Assembly: GCA_905235765.1 (NCBI GenBank)
Contig: CAJOMM010000029.1
Location: 1 to 9,228, forward strand
Source of the DNA: an uncultured Clostridia bacterium
GTDB taxonomy: Bacteria; Bacillota; Clostridia; Christensenellales; Borkfalkiaceae
Length of the DNA: 9,228 nucleotides
Direction: 5' to 3'
Of this stretch, positions 1 through 6,302 are shown piece after piece (positions within the stretch are counted from its first letter, which is position 1; every line of letters starts with the position of its first letter). Under the pieces are notes generated by a model. The model saw only the letters and a program-made list of their open reading frames with translations, had not been told where the DNA came from and ran no database searches. Position numbers and translations under genes: made by a program.

Positions 1-1566
1 TTAAATAATTTTATCTCTGTCTTCTTTGACGAGTTTATCTCTTATCTCTTCAAAAGAGCATGCGCCAAGGTCTCCGTATTTTCTCGAACGCACGGATACC
101 GTTCCGTCTTCTTTTTCCTTGTCACCCACTATAAACATGTAAGGAATCTTTTCAAGCTGAGCTTCTCTTATCTTATAGCCTATCTTTTCGTTTCTCACGT
201 CTATTTCAGCGCGCAACCCTACAGCCCTGAGTTTCTCCGCCAAATCTTTTGCGTATTCCGCAGTCCTGTCGGTAAGGCTTAATACTCTTACCTGTACGGG
301 GCTTATCCACAACGGGAAAGCACCGGCATATTTTTCTATAAGCAGCGCAAGCGTCCTTTCGTAACAACCGATAGAACTCCTGTGTATAACGAAAGGATAC
401 TGCTTTTCTCCGTTTTCGTCTACGTAGGTCATCTCGAAAGAATGTGCGGCGGCAAAATCGAGTTGTATGGTTATCAACGTGTCTTCTTTTCCGTATACGT
501 TCTTTATCTGTACGTCGAGTTTCGGCCCGTAGAACGCCGCCTCATCGTCCGCTTCCACATAACTTAAACCTATATCGTCAAGAATCTTTTTCATCAGCGC
601 TTCAGTCTCGTTCCACGCCTTGTCGTTGTCTATATATTTTGCCTTATTGCTCTTCCCTCTCTTACTGAAACGGTAAGTTACGTCGTCTTTCATGCCCAAG
701 CACTCCAGGAAATAGTAAGAAAGATCGAGACAACGCTTGAACTCTTCTTCGACCTGTTCCGGCGCGCATATTATATGCCCGTCGGACAGCGTAAATTGCC
801 TTATTCTTATCAAGCCGTGCATTTCTCCGCTGGCTTCGTTACGGAATTCCGTAGCCGTTTCGCTGTATCTGCAAGGCAAATCCCTGTAACTTTTTAATCC
901 GTTCTTATATATTTGATACTGGAACGGACAGGTCATAGGACGAAGCGCAATCGCTTCGGGTGAATTTTCGTCGCCTATTATGAACATTTTGTCGCGATAG
1001 TGATCCCAATGCCCCGAAATACGGTATAAGTCGTTTTTAGCCATATTCGGAGTCTTCGTTATCATAAATCCGCGCTTTTCTTCTTCGTCTTCTACGAAAC
1101 GCGACAGTATCTGCAATATCTTTGCGCCTTTCGGCATAAGAATAGGTAAACCTTGCCCTATCACTTCTTCGGTCATAAAAATACCGAGGTCTCTGCCAAG
1201 TTTGTTGTGATCGCGCTTTTTCGCCTCTTCTAAAGCGGTAAGGTATTCGTCGAGTTCGCTCTTTTTTTCAAACGCCGTGCCGTATATACGGGTCAGCATT
1301 TTATTCTTCTCGTCGCCGCGCCAATACGCGCCGGTAACGGACGTCAGCTTAAACGCCTTTATCTTTCCCGTAGACGGAAGATGCGGCCCCCTGCACAGGT
1401 CTATAAAATCGCCCTGCTTATAAAAAGATATAACGCTACCCTTATCTAAATCGTTTATCAGTTCCACTTTATACGGCTCTGAAAAATCCTTGAATATTTT
1501 GAGCGCATCGGCTTTGCCGTATACCAACCTCTCGATGGGAAAATCGCTCTTTATTATCTCTTGCAT
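1..1566 (-). CDS. thrS: Threonyl-tRNA synthetase, C-terminal part (rest of editing domain, catalytic core, anticodon-binding domain); separated from its N-terminus by a frameshift
   Basis: ThrRS charges tRNA-Thr with threonine in the cytoplasm. This 521-residue frame carries the second half of the editing (N2) domain with CRGPH at residues 58-62. The class II catalytic core follows, with the zinc-ligand candidates Cys213 (RPMTCP), His264 (SDGHI) and His395 (VIHRSS). The anticodon-binding domain spans about 420-515 and the gene ends naturally with TAA at the left edge of the window. The first ATG (1566) is only an internal methionine: the same frame is open and conserved upstream to about 1629, reading YYDIEFKTP, which matches the ThrRS region after GPxIE(D/N)GF. 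Joined to the 1617-1925 frame, with three residues restored, the protein would be about 643 residues, the usual bacterial length. A GAGAAGG stretch precedes the ATG but sits only 2 nt away, so independent initiation looks poor. Identity is certain; whether it is expressed intact is not. Confidence 0.95.
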   Translation of the reverse strand: MQEIIKSDFPIERLVYGKADALKIFKDFSEPYKVELINDLDKGSVISFYKQGDFIDLCRGPHLPSTGKIKAFKLTSVTGAYWRGDEKNKMLTRIYGTAFEKKSELDEYLTALEEAKKRDHNKLGRDLGIFMTEEVIGQGLPILMPKGAKILQILSRFVEDEEEKRGFMITKTPNMAKNDLYRISGHWDHYRDKMFIIGDENSPEAIALRPMTCPFQYQIYKNGLKSYRDLPCRYSETATEFRNEASGEMHGLIRIRQFTLSDGHIICAPEQVEEEFKRCLDLSYYFLECLGMKDDVTYRFSKRGKSNKAKYIDNDKAWNETEALMKKILDDIGLSYVEADDEAAFYGPKLDVQIKNVYGKEDTLITIQLDFAAAHSFEMTYVDENGEKQYPFVIHRSSIGCYERTLALLIEKYAGAFPLWISPVQVRVLSLTDRTAEYAKDLAEKLRAVGLRAEIDVRNEKIGYKIREAQLEKIPYMFIVGDKEKEDGTVSVRSRKYGDLGACSFEEIRDKLVKEDRDKII

Positions 1567-1616
1567 TTCCTTCTCTATTTTATTCAGGTCGTCGCGATTT
1601 ATCGGAGTTTTAAATT

Positions 1617-1925
1617 CTATGTCGTAATAATCTCTATCGTGGGGCCTATGGCGAGCTTACTCGTCGGAAAAATGTTTTTAACCGCCTGCGCCAAAACGTG
1701 CGAACACGTATGGCGGTATACGTCGAGCCCTTCTTTATCCTTTAGCGTAACGATCTCCAAAGTACAATCGCCGTCTACCACGTGCGAAAGATCCACCAAT
1801 TCACCGTTTACCTTGCCGCATACGGCGTTGCGGAACAACCCTTCAGATATAGACTTTGCTATTTCCCCTACCGTGCTCTGCTTTTCCACGTCGATAACCG
1901 AACCGTCTTTAAGCGTAATTTTCAT
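1617..1925 (-). CDS. thrS: Threonyl-tRNA synthetase, N-terminal part (TGS domain and start of editing domain), truncated by frameshift
   Basis: This 102-residue frame is the true start of thrS. It holds the ubiquitin-like TGS domain (about 1-60) and the start of the editing domain, with the HxxxH metal/editing motif in HTCSHVLAQ. It is well conserved up to LAIGPTIE (residue 98, about 1632), then reads four unrelated residues (IITT) and stops. In ThrRS the next residues should be (D/N)GFYYDI. YYDIEF is present immediately afterwards in another frame, with 2 nt where 9 are expected, which implies a 7-nt deletion. The ATG at 1925 is preceded by an AGAGGTG Shine-Dalgarno site 4 nt away and lies directly after the T-box terminator. 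The encoded fragment alone lacks the catalytic core and cannot charge tRNA. The break could be a real mutation or an assembly error. Confidence 0.93.
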   Translation of the reverse strand: MKITLKDGSVIDVEKQSTVGEIAKSISEGLFRNAVCGKVNGELVDLSHVVDGDCTLEIVTLKDKEGLDVYRHTCSHVLAQAVKNIFPTSKLAIGPTIEIITT

Positions 1926-1929
1926 AATT

Positions 1930-1936
1930 CACCTCT
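1930..1936 (-). promoter_or_regulatory. Shine-Dalgarno site of thrS
   Basis: On the minus strand, AGAGGTG lies 4 nt before the thrS ATG. It follows immediately after the T-run of the leader terminator, so it is transcribed only when the T-box antiterminates. This fixes 1925 as the start of thrS. Confidence 0.8.
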
Positions 1937-1971
1937 AAAAAAAATCGCCTTACGATAATTCGTAAGGACGA
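1937..1971 (-). terminator. Intrinsic terminator of the thrS T-box leader
   Basis: On the minus strand the sequence forms a hairpin with a perfect CCTTACG/CGTAAGG stem around an AATTAT loop. It is extended by TCG/CGA pairs past one bulged T and followed by eight T residues. Its 5' arm includes CGTCCTT, which can instead pair with AAGG...ACG of the T-box sequence to form the antiterminator. This is the expected mutually exclusive switch of a transcriptional T-box. Confidence 0.88.
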
Positions 1972-1981
1972 AAAAAATTTC

Positions 1982-1995
1982 CGCGTTTCCACCTT
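1982..1995 (-). promoter_or_regulatory. T-box consensus element (antiterminator 5' arm and tRNA acceptor-binding bulge)
   Basis: The sequence AAGGTGGAAACGCG matches the family consensus AGGGTGGNACCGCG at most positions. AAGG and ACG can pair with CCTT and CGT in the 5' arm of the terminator, leaving the UGGA bulge (1988-1991) to bind the NCCA end of uncharged tRNA. Confidence 0.9.
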
Positions 1996-2169
1996 AATTG
2001 TCGGCTGTTGCCGACCTCTCTTCGCCGAAAAAGGTTCGGCACCCTTGCCCTGAAACGGTGGTTTGGCTTTATCTGTTTTACGAGGCTTTCACCTGCCCTC
2101 GCTCTCTGAAAAAACGTACGATAAAGTTACTTGTCCGCCCCTACGGGCTATTAAACTTAAATTACTTTC

Positions 2170-2198
2170 ATTTTATAATGTATTTTCCCTTTTGTCAA
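2170..2198 (-). promoter_or_regulatory. Sigma-A-type promoter of the thrS T-box transcript
   Basis: On the minus strand a perfect -35 box TTGACA (2193-2198) is followed after 17 nt by TAAAAT (2170-2175), five of six bases of the -10 consensus. Transcription would start near 2163, just before Stem I of the T-box. The -35 box lies about 10 nt after the stop codon of the upstream gene, inside a small inverted repeat GTCAA-CCGT-TTGAC (2194-2207). Confidence 0.82.
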
Positions 2199-2207
2199 CC
2201 GTTTGAC

Positions 2208-2921
2208 CTAATTTTTTTGAGAAAAAATGACCCTTGATCCGAAAAACTCTTTTAAGTATTTTTCATCCGAATCTTTCAGTTTCCCGTCTACCTCTATCTG
2301 TCCGCCTTCTGCTATCAATATTTCCTCTATCACGGAAAGCTCTCTGTTTCCCATTAACGAGCTTCTCGTAAGCCTTCTGAATCTCCCGTCGAACACCATC
2401 CCTCCGTCAACGTAAATTTTCGACCGTTTATCCATTGTAAGAAAAGTTATAAAGTCGCTAAGCTGCCCTACTGTAAAACAAGACGGTATACATTTGACGA
2501 TTTCCGCTATCTTATCCCTGAACGCATTTAGTCTGAAATTGTATATGCCGTCCAGCGTTATATCGTAAAAATCTTTTAATTTTTCGTAAACGTATTTTTT
2601 GTCGTCGTAAAAATCCGCGCCTATAACTCCGGCAAAAAATATATCCCTCTCCTCTTCGCTTAGCCCTACCGCCTTTACGTGTTCTTTCAAATAGCGATAT
2701 TTATAATTCACCGCAACTATATCCGCAGCCTTGTCGCATATCTCGTTTTTAACCGTCTCCGCAAAATATTCGGGACTCAAAACTTCGTATACCGCCCTGC
2801 CGTTTTCTTCTTTTACTTCCGCCTTGCTTTCGGTACTGGTTATCACCTGACGCAAGGCGCTGTCCAAATATATAAAGTTTTCTAAATTATCCACACTATC
2901 GGTAACGCGTATTTCTGTCAT
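2208..2921 (-). CDS. ytxC: YtxC-like sporulation-family protein
   Basis: This is a 237-residue soluble protein with no signal peptide or membrane segment. It resembles the YtxC family, a conserved Bacillota group annotated as putative sporulation proteins of unknown biochemical role. Supporting signs are the central segment DGIYNFRLNAFRDKIAEIV (about 124-142), a predicted helical N-terminal half, and a C-terminal E..LI...GGQI....LKDSDEKYLKEFFGSRV pattern. Its position directly upstream of thrS on the same strand also fits, as ytxC-thrS is the known Bacillus order. The family call rests on weak motif similarity plus synteny and could be wrong. The ATG at 2921 is forced by an in-frame stop 6 nt upstream, but its only SD-like sequence (GAGG) is about 15 nt away, so initiation may be weak or coupled to the ATPase gene about 40 nt upstream. 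I find no terminator after it, so its transcripts probably run into the T-box leader. Confidence 0.55.
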   Translation of the reverse strand: MTEIRVTDSVDNLENFIYLDSALRQVITSTESKAEVKEENGRAVYEVLSPEYFAETVKNEICDKAADIVAVNYKYRYLKEHVKAVGLSEEERDIFFAGVIGADFYDDKKYVYEKLKDFYDITLDGIYNFRLNAFRDKIAEIVKCIPSCFTVGQLSDFITFLTMDKRSKIYVDGGMVFDGRFRRLTRSSLMGNRELSVIEEILIAEGGQIEVDGKLKDSDEKYLKEFFGSRVIFSQKN

Positions 2922-2961
2922 ATTTTATAGTTTATGCCTCGCAAAAATTTTTATTTACGTT

Positions 2962-5637
2962 TTATTCTTTTATCGGCTCTTTAAATAAATTTTTACCGGA
3001 ATCGTTCCACAACCCTTTTTTTACCGAGCGATATATGAATTTATATAATTCCGATATAACTATCACTGAAAACGCCGTCAGTACGCACTTTACCCATATG
3101 ATAAACCGCATCGGCGAAAGCCCGAAAGGCTTATACAGTACTTCTACTATAAACGCGTGCACCGCGAAAACCGCGAGAAACGTCATTAACATAACCTTAT
3201 TTTTACCGAAATTCTTAAACGTGCTTTCAGCGTTAAGCTTTCTGCAATTAAGCGCGTTAAAAAGTTGAAAAACTATAAACAGCGTAAAATACGCGCTGAC
3301 CTTTTCTTCCGGCGTTGCGCCGAGAAAATTGTAAAGATACTGATATATAAGCACTGCGGATATAAACGCGCCGTTGAACAATATTCTTAAAAAAGTCTTT
3401 TTCCCGACTATGCTCTCGTTTCTCGGTCTTGGTTTCCTTTCCATCAAACTGTCCGAAATAGGTTCTAACCCTAAGGTTAAAGCCGGCGGTCCGTCCATTA
3501 TAAGGTTTATCCATAGTAATTGCAGAGTGTTGAAAGGGGTCGGCATCCCGAGTATCGCCGCCACCACCGTAAACATCAGCGCGGATGCGTTTACGGAAAG
3601 TTGAAAAAGAATAAACGCCTGAATATTTCTGTATACTCCGCGCCCGAATGACACGGCTTTTACCACGCTCCCGAATCCGTCGTCCAAAAGAACGACGTCC
3701 GCCGCTTCTTTGGTTATTTCGCTTCCGCTCTTTCCCATAGCAAAGCCCACGTCAGCGTGCTTTATTGCCGGCGCGTCGTTTATTCCGTCTCCGGTTACCG
3801 CCACCACTTCACCGGATTTTTTAAGCGCTTTTACGATTTTTAACTTTATCATCGGCGTGCTTCTCGCTATAACGGTTACCCTCTTTAACGCCTTTATAAG
3901 TGATTCTTCGTCGAGATTTTCAAGATCCTGCGCGTTTACCGCCTGCGACCTGTTCTCCGCTATCTTAAGTTCTTTGGCAACGGCGTAAGCGGTTACTATG
4001 TTGTCGCCAGTCAGCATCTTTACGTTTATTCCTGCCTTTTTACAACTTTTTATAGCGTCGTAAACGTCTTTCCTTACGGGATCCGCAAGCGCGGCGTATC
4101 CGTCGTAAACATAGTTATTCGCAACCGTCTCTTCTTCGCCTAACACCTCGCAATCGTAATGCGCAAAACACAATATTCGCCTCGCTTTTTCCTCTTCTTT
4201 GGATATATCCCCGAATAGTTTACGTCTTTGTCCTTCGGTAACGTTGCATAGCGACAAAACTTTTTCCGGCGCACCTTTTATATACACCCTTATTTTGTCG
4301 CCGTGATCTACCGCCGTTATCATAAACTTATTGTCGCTTGTAAAAGGTAAACGATAACGTATCGGCTTTCCCTTTCTGTATTCGTTTACGTTAAGATTCT
4401 TTTGCCCCTTTACGGCGGCTGCAAGCAGCGCACACTCCGTTCCGCCGCCTTTATATTCCCCGTTTTTCAAGGCTTCCGCCGTGGAATTAAGCACAAAATT
4501 TTCAAGCACGGCGTTTTTGACGGCTATTTCCGGTTGCAAACAAAAATCGTTGTTACACACCGCAACCACGCTCATTTTATTCTGCGTCAACGTTCCCGTC
4601 TTATCCGAACAGATAACGCTTACGGCGCCTGCGGTCTCGGTCGCAACCATTTTTTTTATAAGCGCTTTCTCCTTTGCAAGTTTTATCATATTGAGAGCAA
4701 GCGATACCGCTACTATCGTCGGGAGACCTTCCGGTACCGCCGCAACTATGAGAACTATACATGAAATAAACAGATCCGAAACGTTCTCGGCGGAAATATT
4801 CCCCGAAAAATACAACCTTAATGCCGATACAATAAACACTAAGATTGCGCAAAATACTCCTATTAGCGTTACGCCTTTACCTAGTTTGTTGAGCTTTTGA
4901 GAGAGCGGAGACGCCGTTTCGTTTCTCTCCGAAAGTTCTCCGGCTATTCTACCTATTTCAGTTCCGTCGCCTATCTCGGTAACCACCATTTTACCGCTTC
5001 CTTCCACGATAAACGTCCCCGAATAAACACAGTTATTCCTCTCGCTTAAAGGCGCGTTTACTTCTGTCGACCAAGAGGCGTCCTTCTTTACCTTCCTGCT
5101 TTCCCCTGTCAGCGCAGACTCGTCTACCGCCAACCCTTGCGACGAAATAAGCCTTCCGTCCGCAACCACCTTGTCTCCGACGTCTAAAATTATAACGTCG
5201 CCTTTTACCACGTTTTTGCGTTCGATTAACTTTATTTCTCCGCCCCTTATGACCTTAACCGCCGTTTCGTCGTATATTTTATTCAGAGACTCGAAAGCGC
5301 GTTCGGAACTCCCTTCCATAAAAAGAGTTATGCCGACGGACAATATCACTGCGAACAGAATCCCGAAGCACTCTACAAAATCGCCGTCTCCGCTTTTCAA
5401 CTCTTTGCCGATATTCGCGCCCAGCGCAATAAAAAAACCGAACAAAAGGATAATGAGCATAGGTTCTTTTACGGCGTCCGCTATCTTTGCAAAAATGCTC
5501 TTCTTCTTTTTCCCTGTAATGGAATTCTTTCCGTACTTTAAGCGATTTATCTCTACTTGCTTTTCCGTAAGCCCTGATTTCATATCCGAATCAAATTCGT
5601 GTATCGCGGCGTCTGACGTTTTTCGGTAATAATCCAT
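2962..5637 (-). CDS. Calcium-translocating P-type ATPase, PMCA-like (P2B type)
   Basis: This 891-residue membrane pump is predicted to use ATP to export Ca2+ from the cytoplasm. It begins with the cation-ATPase N-terminal motif (GLTEKQVEINRLKYGKN). It then has M1-M2, an actuator domain with TGES at 177-180, M3-M4 with the ion-binding PEGL at 302-305, the phosphorylated Asp345 in DKTGTLT, a short nucleotide-binding domain with KGAPEK at about 454, MLTGDN at 541-546, TGDGINDAP at 615-623, and M5-M10. M5 has QLSVN (Asn683) and M6 has NLIMD (Asn711, Met714, Asp715). SERCA's site-I Glu in M5 and Thr in M6 are absent, as in plasma-membrane Ca2+ pumps that move one Ca2+ per ATP. I place the start at 5637 because GGAGGAA lies 5 nt before that ATG. 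An upstream in-frame ATG at 5682 would add 15 residues but lacks such a site. All catalytic motifs are intact. Confidence 0.93.
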   Translation of the reverse strand: MDYYRKTSDAAIHEFDSDMKSGLTEKQVEINRLKYGKNSITGKKKKSIFAKIADAVKEPMLIILLFGFFIALGANIGKELKSGDGDFVECFGILFAVILSVGITLFMEGSSERAFESLNKIYDETAVKVIRGGEIKLIERKNVVKGDVIILDVGDKVVADGRLISSQGLAVDESALTGESRKVKKDASWSTEVNAPLSERNNCVYSGTFIVEGSGKMVVTEIGDGTEIGRIAGELSERNETASPLSQKLNKLGKGVTLIGVFCAILVFIVSALRLYFSGNISAENVSDLFISCIVLIVAAVPEGLPTIVAVSLALNMIKLAKEKALIKKMVATETAGAVSVICSDKTGTLTQNKMSVVAVCNNDFCLQPEIAVKNAVLENFVLNSTAEALKNGEYKGGGTECALLAAAVKGQKNLNVNEYRKGKPIRYRLPFTSDNKFMITAVDHGDKIRVYIKGAPEKVLSLCNVTEGQRRKLFGDISKEEEKARRILCFAHYDCEVLGEEETVANNYVYDGYAALADPVRKDVYDAIKSCKKAGINVKMLTGDNIVTAYAVAKELKIAENRSQAVNAQDLENLDEESLIKALKRVTVIARSTPMIKLKIVKALKKSGEVVAVTGDGINDAPAIKHADVGFAMGKSGSEITKEAADVVLLDDGFGSVVKAVSFGRGVYRNIQAFILFQLSVNASALMFTVVAAILGMPTPFNTLQLLWINLIMDGPPALTLGLEPISDSLMERKPRPRNESIVGKKTFLRILFNGAFISAVLIYQYLYNFLGATPEEKVSAYFTLFIVFQLFNALNCRKLNAESTFKNFGKNKVMLMTFLAVFAVHAFIVEVLYKPFGLSPMRFIIWVKCVLTAFSVIVISELYKFIYRSVKKGLWNDSGKNLFKEPIKE

Positions 5638-5640
5638 AAG

Positions 5641-5647
5641 TTCCTCC
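5641..5647 (-). promoter_or_regulatory. Shine-Dalgarno site deciding the Ca2+ ATPase start
   Basis: On the minus strand GGAGGAA is followed by CTT and then ATG at 5637. This strong site lies downstream of the other in-frame ATG at 5682 and supports the shorter protein beginning MDYYRKTSD. Confidence 0.85.
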
Positions 5648-5700
5648 GAGACTTTCTTGTAAAAATTATGCCGTAAATTCAAAATATATGATTTTATAAA

Positions 5701-5729
5701 TAGACAAACGAAACAATTTGTGCTAAACT
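5701..5729 (+). promoter_or_regulatory. Candidate sigma-A promoter of the phosphoribosyltransferase / two-component / flavodiiron operon
   Basis: TAGACA (5701-5706, five of six bases of the -35 consensus) is followed after 17 nt by TAAACT (5724-5729, four of six for the -10). Initiation would be near 5736, about 26 nt before the first ATG. It is plausible but moderate in strength. Confidence 0.5.
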
Positions 5730-5734
5730 TTTAT

Positions 5735-5747
5735 CGTAAATTTTACG
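5735..5747. promoter_or_regulatory. Perfect palindrome at the predicted transcription start, possible operator
   Basis: CGTAAA-T-TTTACG is a perfect inverted repeat with a single central base. It lies directly downstream of the candidate -10 box, where a repressor would block initiation. The one-base centre makes an RNA hairpin less likely than a protein-binding site. No regulator is identified. Confidence 0.4.
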
Positions 5748-5761
5748 GGCGGTGAATTATT

Positions 5762-6301
5762 ATGTCGGATTATTTTTATGTTGATATAAAAGGCGTGAAG
5801 GCAGAACTTCCTATTCTTACCCTTCCTTCAGGCGTCAAAATAGCGTTTTTTAACCTTCACGGCAACTCTTTTCTGACCGAACATTGCGGAAAACAGCTCG
5901 CTTCTTTACTTAAAGGCGCTGACGTTTTGATAACTGCGGAAAGCAAAGGTCTTCAACTTACCCACGTTTGCGCAAGGGAACTGAATATGCCTTACTACGC
6001 AGTAGCCCGCAAATCTAAAAAACTCTATATGCAGGACGGCGTTTCCATTTCTTACGGTTCCTCCATAACCACCGGAAAAGCGCAGGAACTGTACCTTTCG
6101 GAACACGACGTCGAACTCATTAAAGGCAAAAAAGTCGCCATTGTCGACGACGTTATTTCTACGGGAGAAAGCCTTAAAGGTCTTGAAAATCTCGTAAACA
6201 AAGCCGGCGGTATTATATTTAAAAAAGTTTTCGTCCTTGCCGAAGGAAACGCCAAAGACAGAACCGATATAAATTACCTCGCCACTATCCCACTTCTTTA
6301 A
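5762..6301 (+). CDS. Purine phosphoribosyltransferase, adenine phosphoribosyltransferase-like
   Basis: This 179-residue cytoplasmic type I phosphoribosyltransferase probably salvages a purine base with PRPP to form the nucleotide. The PRPP-binding motif VAIVDDVISTGES lies at 125-137 with the acidic pair Asp129-Asp130. Further Apt-like signs are ESKG at 60-63 (the position of Apt's EARG), RKSKK at 83-87 (compare RKxGKLP) and a TTGKAQELYL segment at 103-112. The length fits Apt and Xpt. Adenine is the likeliest base, but xanthine/guanine or a regulatory PRPP-sensing role cannot be excluded. The ATG has a GGTG ribosome site 7 nt upstream. The gene is first in the operon: the response regulator starts 1 nt after its stop codon, so the two are almost surely co-transcribed and probably translationally coupled. 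No defect is visible. Confidence 0.75.
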   Translation: MSDYFYVDIKGVKAELPILTLPSGVKIAFFNLHGNSFLTEHCGKQLASLLKGADVLITAESKGLQLTHVCARELNMPYYAVARKSKKLYMQDGVSISYGSSITTGKAQELYLSEHDVELIKGKKVAIVDDVISTGESLKGLENLVNKAGGIIFKKVFVLAEGNAKDRTDINYLATIPLL

Positions 6302-6302
6302 A

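Larger units (their letters stand above)
1937..2163 (-). ncRNA. T-box riboswitch leader, threonine-specific, controlling thrS
   Basis: The leader reads the aminoacylation state of tRNA-Thr: uncharged tRNA stabilises the antiterminator and lets thrS be transcribed. In minus-strand order I see the AGTA motif of the specifier loop (2128-2131), a 7-bp helix above it (CTTTATC at 2120-2126 with GATAAAG at 2067-2073), and an upper Stem I with AGAGAG and GGTG motifs (about 2088-2107). The specifier loop has an ACC (Thr) codon at 2060-2062 followed by A. A GCCGA/TCGGC hairpin at about 2024-2040 has loop bases ACCT that can pair with AGGT just downstream, like the Stem IIA/B pseudoknot. Stem III is GTCGGC-AACA-GCCGAC (2000-2015). 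The T-box sequence AAGGTGGAAACGCG lies at 1982-1995, followed by the terminator. The bulge reads UGGA, predicting a tRNA ending UCCA (U73 discriminator). The 5' end is inferred from the promoter. Confidence 0.94.
5638..5761. other. Divergent intergenic region between Ca2+ ATPase and phosphoribosyltransferase operon
   Basis: This AT-rich stretch must hold the 5' control signals of both transcription units. I see a plus-strand promoter candidate (5701-5729), a 13-bp palindrome (5735-5747), and a CGTAAATT copy (5672-5679) that repeats the first eight bases of the palindrome on the ATPase side. I could not find a convincing minus-strand -35/-10 pair for the ATPase gene. Confidence 0.6.

Noticed and set aside
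1626..1640. Programmed -1 ribosomal frameshift joining the two thrS frames
   Set aside because: A -1 slip at GAG would give IED-YYDIEF, which fits the frame. However, there is no slippery heptamer, and two conserved residues (GF) would still be missing, so a deletion explains the site better.
1998..2237. Plus-strand 79-codon open frame
   Set aside because: It is the complement of the thrS T-box leader, whose RNA elements explain the sequence.
2943..2952. AAAAATTTTT palindrome between the ATPase and YtxC-like genes as a terminator
   Set aside because: It has no loop, no GC pairs and no hairpin followed by a T-run, so it is not a credible intrinsic terminator.
4481..4900. Plus-strand open frames of 120-139 codons within 4402-4900
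   Set aside because: They lie antisense to the conserved ATPase core, show no recognisable domain, and overlap each other in different frames.
5638..5682. Longer start for the Ca2+ ATPase at 5682
   Set aside because: The ATG at 5637 has a strong GGAGGAA at good spacing and begins right before the family's N-terminal motif. The extra 15 residues look like translated leader.
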